In this document: positions 60,025 to 64,000 of the stretch, in pieces
How the letters are laid out: the number at the start of each line of letters is the position of its first letter
How positions within the stretch are numbered: position 1 is the stretch's first letter
Origin: Zychaea mexicana
Taxonomy: Eukaryota > Mucoromycota > Mucoromycetes > Mucorales > Lichtheimiaceae
Reading direction: 5' to 3'
Length of the DNA stretch: 64,000 nt
NCBI RefSeq assembly: GCF_025766255.1
Contig: NW_026516671.1
Coordinates: forward strand, 620,001 to 684,000
The notes under the pieces: generated by a model
What the model saw: the letters and a program-made list of their open reading frames with translations, nothing else
Databases searched by the model: none
Told to the model about the DNA's origin: nothing
Made by a program: the position numbers and the translations under genes

Positions 60025-62138
60025 TGGGAATAAGACGAAGTTGAGAGGAAAGCCTGATATGTTTTTTTAGAGTTGATCGCACTACTAAGGAGTTGAGAGT
60101 ATTATTATAGGGTATATGGCAGCTGTGTTTTTTTTTTGTTTTTTTATATATTGTTGTTGGTTGTGTATGTTAAATGGTAAAGATAGGCAGAAGGAATGTA
60201 TAGGGATAGTAAGATAAACGATGAGATTGAAAAAATCTGGCAAGGAGTGGTGAATAGGTGATGCTTCGATTAAGATGAAAAAGAAAGGGGAAAAGAGAGA
60301 AGCTGCAAACATCGCGAGGCCTTTAAAAGGGGGTTTGCTAGGCATTAGGAATTCTCACATGATCCCGAAACAATGACACTCTATTGGGTACTTCCTTCTG
60401 TTGTGGTGTCGATGGTTGTTATAGTGATGACCCTGATGCTGTTGCTAGTACTGTTGACTGCTGGCGATTAATGTGACAGGTGGGTGTAACATTCTTGCTA
60501 GCGCAGCATGTTTGTTCTCGTGCTTAGTGGCTTGTTGTGTAGCAAGGTTGGACATACGTTAGCTTATTAAAGAAAGGAAACACATAACATGAGCAGGTCC
60601 CGTGGAGTGGGGGAAGAGCAAGCAAATGCAAGTATGGTTTTGCCAAACGAACAATGTCAAGTCCAGATTAATCCAGGGCCGCGCGACGGCGCATGTTGTT
60701 CTGGCCCCAACAACACAACAACAACAATGTGAACTGCGTTTCGAGTTTATTTGTCCTGAATGCATCCACAGAAAGATCGCTTTTACCAGCCTTTTTTGCT
60801 TGTCTTTTCTGCAAGGAAAAGGGGAAGGGAAGGCCGAGTCTTCACACGTTGCACACTTTTGGTTGTACCTCAAAATAACACGGCATTTTCGCGCCAAAAC
60901 AGCTATGCTTCTCTCTCTCTTTCACTCTTTTTCACTTTTCCTATGTTGTTTCTTTCCAGCAAATGGATGGAAGAACTCAACTAGGAGATTTTCTTATAAT
61001 GCTGTGCGTGCTACACCAAAATGTAAAAATGTTGAGAAGGCAACAAGATGCGGTGGAGATCTGCTCATGCGTTGCTCATTTTTTAAAATAAATCTATTCG
61101 CAATGTTTTACTCATACGTGGTCGTTTATACCTGTACATTGACATGAACATTATGTGCCCAATGTCCAAAGCCTTTCTAGGGACTTTGTTCAAGTTTCAG
61201 ATTACCATTTAAGAATATCCGAAGCCGACGCGCGAACCTGAAGAAATTTCAGGACTGAACATTCTATGTTTCTCAACCACCGTTAACGATACCGATTTAG
61301 ACAGCAGCATGTGTCATAGCATCGTTGTTTACATGCTCTCAGACCATGTGGTTTCTTCTCCCAGTCTCATAGAATGAGAAAATGCTGCTATTGAATACGT
61401 TCGAACTTTTGGGCGACTGCCCTCTATACTCAGGCAGATTAAACATCGTCTCTTATCACGGTAATATATGTACGTAGTATATGCCATTAATTCTTAAGTC
61501 AGTGAGCAAAGCAAACATCCCGTGGGAAGCGATACAGTGTGGTTGATGACAACAACAAAAATAATGATAACTTTTGTTTCCAATGTCCTCTGACATGTGC
61601 GCACCCATCATTTCGTTGCTGTTGTCGTCAGTGCTGCCAATGAGCTAAGATGCCCTCGTCATAGTGTTCTTGTATGAACGTGAAAGAAAGCATCATGATA
61701 ATTTGTGTGCCAATATGTACAAAGCTGAGAGATCTCGATGTAAGTATGTATGGCCAAGGCAGTCTAATGCGCCCAAAAGCTTCTTATGAACTAATACCCT
61801 TCTTTCGCTGCTCTTGCTGCTGCATTTCCATTTTCATGAAATATGACCGCGCACTTCAGAGAGTTGTCTATAAACTCTGTTCCCGAAAACGCCTCCAAAC
61901 ACTTAAAATGCACGTATCTGCACAGGACAAAGGCATTCATGCCATTCTATATGTTCATCGTTTCCGTTGCGCAACATAGAGCTTTGCTTATATGCACTCT
62001 CTTTCTCTATACTATAACGACTTATTATGAATCTGCAAACTTTTTATATGTATGACAGTTTTTTAGGTTCATTATCTTGCAGTTTTCAGCTCACTCACAT
62101 TTACCATCAAAATAGTATAAACTGAACATATATTAAAG
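60025..62138. other. Intergenic region
   Basis: 2.1 kb. A 181-codon plus ORF (60602-61147) overlaps a 112-codon minus ORF; both are rich in Cys, Phe and Ser without recognisable domains, and I do not accept either. The region next to 60024 is the promoter of the bHLH gene. Confidence 0.4.
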
Positions 62139-62602
62139 ATGACGACGTCCAACATCATGAAAACCTCATCGAAAAAGCAGGGTCTTTCTCTGTGTCTATT
62201 ACCTTTTGTTATCGTTTTGTTGGTATTATTTATTGTGTTGTCGTTTCTGCAAAGTTTACCAAGTATTTGCTGCAACAGGTATACTCTGAAAGGTACATAT
62301 GCACCTGATACCCCTCTCCCTCTCTGTCGGTACCCTCTGTGTGGGCCGGTGATCGATCTAAACTATCTCGCTTCTTTCTATATATGCTGTAGTAGTGCAA
62401 TTGTTGAACTTTTTTCCCACCATTTACATTTCAGGTAAAACGCCCCATGCCGTGTTTACCGAAAATAGGGAACCATCGGTCCGACCCCTTTACGACCAGG
62501 TACTTTGTTATGGGAGCCGCATGACTTGCACGCTTGAATGACGACGACGACGAACGCGTGTCTTCTATAAATGAATTTTTGTCGGTAACACAGGCCGATT
62601 AA
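62139..62602 (+). CDS. Candidate 75-aa single-pass membrane protein (three exons)
   Basis: Exons 62139-62292, 62435-62499 and 62594-62602 join in phase. G|GTACAT...TTTCAG|GT restores Gly, and CAG|GTACTT...CACAG|GCC leads to Ala-Asp-stop. The product starts MTTSNIMKTSSKKQG, has one strong hydrophobic helix (LCLLPFVIVLLVLFIVLSFL, about 18-39), and ends with a polar tail (KTPHAVFTENREPSVRPLYD, then QAD). The topology suggests a tail- or signal-anchored small protein of an internal membrane. I do not recognise the family. Alternative: exon 1 alone read through to 62438 gives 99 aa with a less protein-like end. The spliced form is preferred because all splice signals and phases agree and the second exon looks coding. 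Confidence 0.5.
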
Positions 62603-64000
62603 TCGAGGTTCTACAACCGCTCTGTTTATCTACAAACTAAATATTGTTAGCTTTAATAATACGTTGCAGTGTTTTGTACATATGCCTTTAAAGTTTCAGT
62701 GACAGTGACAGTGATAGTTCCCCCAACACTAGTGCATTTAACATTGTATACTGGATCATTTTGTACAAAGCATCATTACTCTCAGCAGCATAGCAAAATG
62801 GAGAGAGCGAAAGGAGGAGGGAGAAACGTATCAATTGTATCGTCCCTGAACTGTCACAATATCTACTTGTTAAATTCAGTGAATTATGATGATGATGAAG
62901 ATGGAGCTCGCATTGTCTGATTTCTGATCACTTAAAAGACCTCCCCGCATAATGCTCAGCAATATTTTGGTCACTAACCAAAACAATTCATGTCATATCA
63001 TACAGTACACGCCAGTTGATATTTATCCGTACTCTATATATCGCTGAAAGGTATTGCCCTAGGAATATCTATTCTTCCTAGAAAATTTCACATAATCTTC
63101 CATTATCCCTATCTTTTGAACAACACGAGCAATGGCTTTGGATTGTGTCAAGCTAATTATAGCGGCAGCTATTAAGATCCGGTAGATAGTAGAAGCAAGT
63201 CTGGAACATGCAGCTCAGCTGATGATAAGTGTATTACTGTAGCGTGCATATGGTTAGTTTGATATGTCTACAAATGACAAGCTGTATCCATATGAAACAA
63301 AAAAAAGAGAGATTGTGTCTGGGCCGCTTATCTCAACTAAAAGTTAGAACATACGCAATGCATCACTACATACATACTGTAAACCTTCATCTAGGCATAC
63401 TGCTGTAGAACCATCTGCCAAAGTAGTTTATTACTAATAATGATGAAATGGCGGCGGAATATCAAGCTAAGTATAAGGCTTAGATTTGTTTTTGACTTTG
63501 GAACTTAAAACGTATAGAAGCTATTGTGAACATGCGTATTCATTTGTGCATTAGAAAATGTTATGTTTTGTGCCAGGCTGGTGATGCATAGAGAGCATAG
63601 TTTACTAAAGCAGTATATACGCAGCGCCGCATGCCAACGTGGTAATAGTGGTGAATAACCATTCTGAAACAAGCCCAAGAATACAGTAGTCAGAGTCCGA
63701 GCCCTCCCCACACATATGAGCGCGCATCATCTTTATAGTTTCGCCGCGTACTACGCATACATAGTACGTGGTCATAAAATAGAATTAGCAACAGAAATAA
63801 GCACAGCTGTTTTAATTACATAAGCGCGCACACAAAATCAGGCGTTCCTGTTATAATGTTATCAGATTTATAAACAGATTCGTGTTATTAAACTTTGTAA
63901 TAGATCCCCAAAATTCATTTGTACGTCTCGCACACACACACACATCAGATACTGAATACGCTTATAGATCGAGTCGAGACCCTGTATCAGGAAAGAAAAG
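62603..64000. other. Intergenic region to the right edge
   Basis: No gene supported in 1.4 kb. A GTGACAGTGACAGTGATAG short repeat lies at about 62698-62716, and a (CA)n at about 63930-63944. The minus ORF at 63711-63505 has no coding character. Confidence 0.45.

Noticed and set aside
60602..61147. 181-codon plus-strand ORF
   Set aside because: No domain and CT-rich homopolymer segments; it overlaps an equally long minus ORF; no promoter or splice support.

Overview
The window looks like nuclear DNA from an early-diverging filamentous fungus, most likely Mucoromycota/Mucorales. The reasons are compact multi-exon genes on both strands, many short (about 45-150 nt) GT-AG introns, AT-rich intergenic DNA full of microsatellites, and a gene set that includes a class C (GABA-B/glutamate-like) receptor alongside typical fungal genes. 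No prokaryotic operon, tRNA, rRNA, CRISPR array or intact transposon was recognised. Exon boundaries below were chosen by hand from splice signals plus reading-frame phase; no transcript data were available.

Layout. 1-1293 (-): N-terminal part of a PMC1-type Ca2+-ATPase, running off the left edge. 2.9-5.5 kb: a small possible gene and a frameshifted coding remnant. 7.95-8.99 kb (+): orphan seven-helix membrane protein. 9.46-11.29 kb (-): DRG1/Rbg1 GTPase. 12.93-15.47 kb (+): cytochrome b5/acyl-CoA dehydrogenase fusion with a 4-nt microexon and a PTS1-like end. 18.05-20.25 kb (+): APC-family amino-acid/choline/GABA-type permease. 20.86-21.35 kb (-): broken Q-rich gene. 22.41-24.27 kb (+): AP-2 mu subunit. 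24.69-26.31 kb (+): 3-ketodihydrosphingosine reductase. 26.64-29.82 kb (-): Hda2/3-like protein with a helicase-lobe-like domain and coiled coil. 31.68-33.02 kb (-): PHO13-type HAD phosphatase. 33.35-34.00 kb (-): TMEM242-like protein. 35.95-37.72 kb (-): Msn2-like C2H2 factor.

Continuing: 40.01-42.18 kb (+): SAM plus HMG-box factor. 42.31-43.03 kb (-): Rpr2/Rpp21/Snm1-like zinc-ribbon protein. 43.28-43.96 kb (-): WWE-like protein. 45.74-48.34 kb (-): farnesyltransferase beta. 49.06-51.37 kb (+): Msi1/RBBP4 WD40 histone chaperone. 51.91-52.59 kb (+): small Ecl1-like Cys protein. 53.76-58.56 kb (+): class C GPCR with a PH-like tail. 58.90-60.02 kb (-): bHLH factor. 62.14-62.60 kb (+): candidate 75-aa single-span protein. 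The rest of the right end holds nothing I can support.

The genes do not form one pathway. Loose themes are membrane traffic, lipids and signalling (AP-2, sphingolipid reductase, farnesyltransferase, class C receptor, Ca2+ pump) and transcription/chromatin (Hda2/3-like, Msi1, HMG, C2H2, bHLH). I see no single new multi-gene system. The most unusual items are the receptor with its PH-like tail, the orphan 7TM protein, the SAM-HMG architecture, the 4-nt exon, and several small genes that ORF-based annotation would miss.
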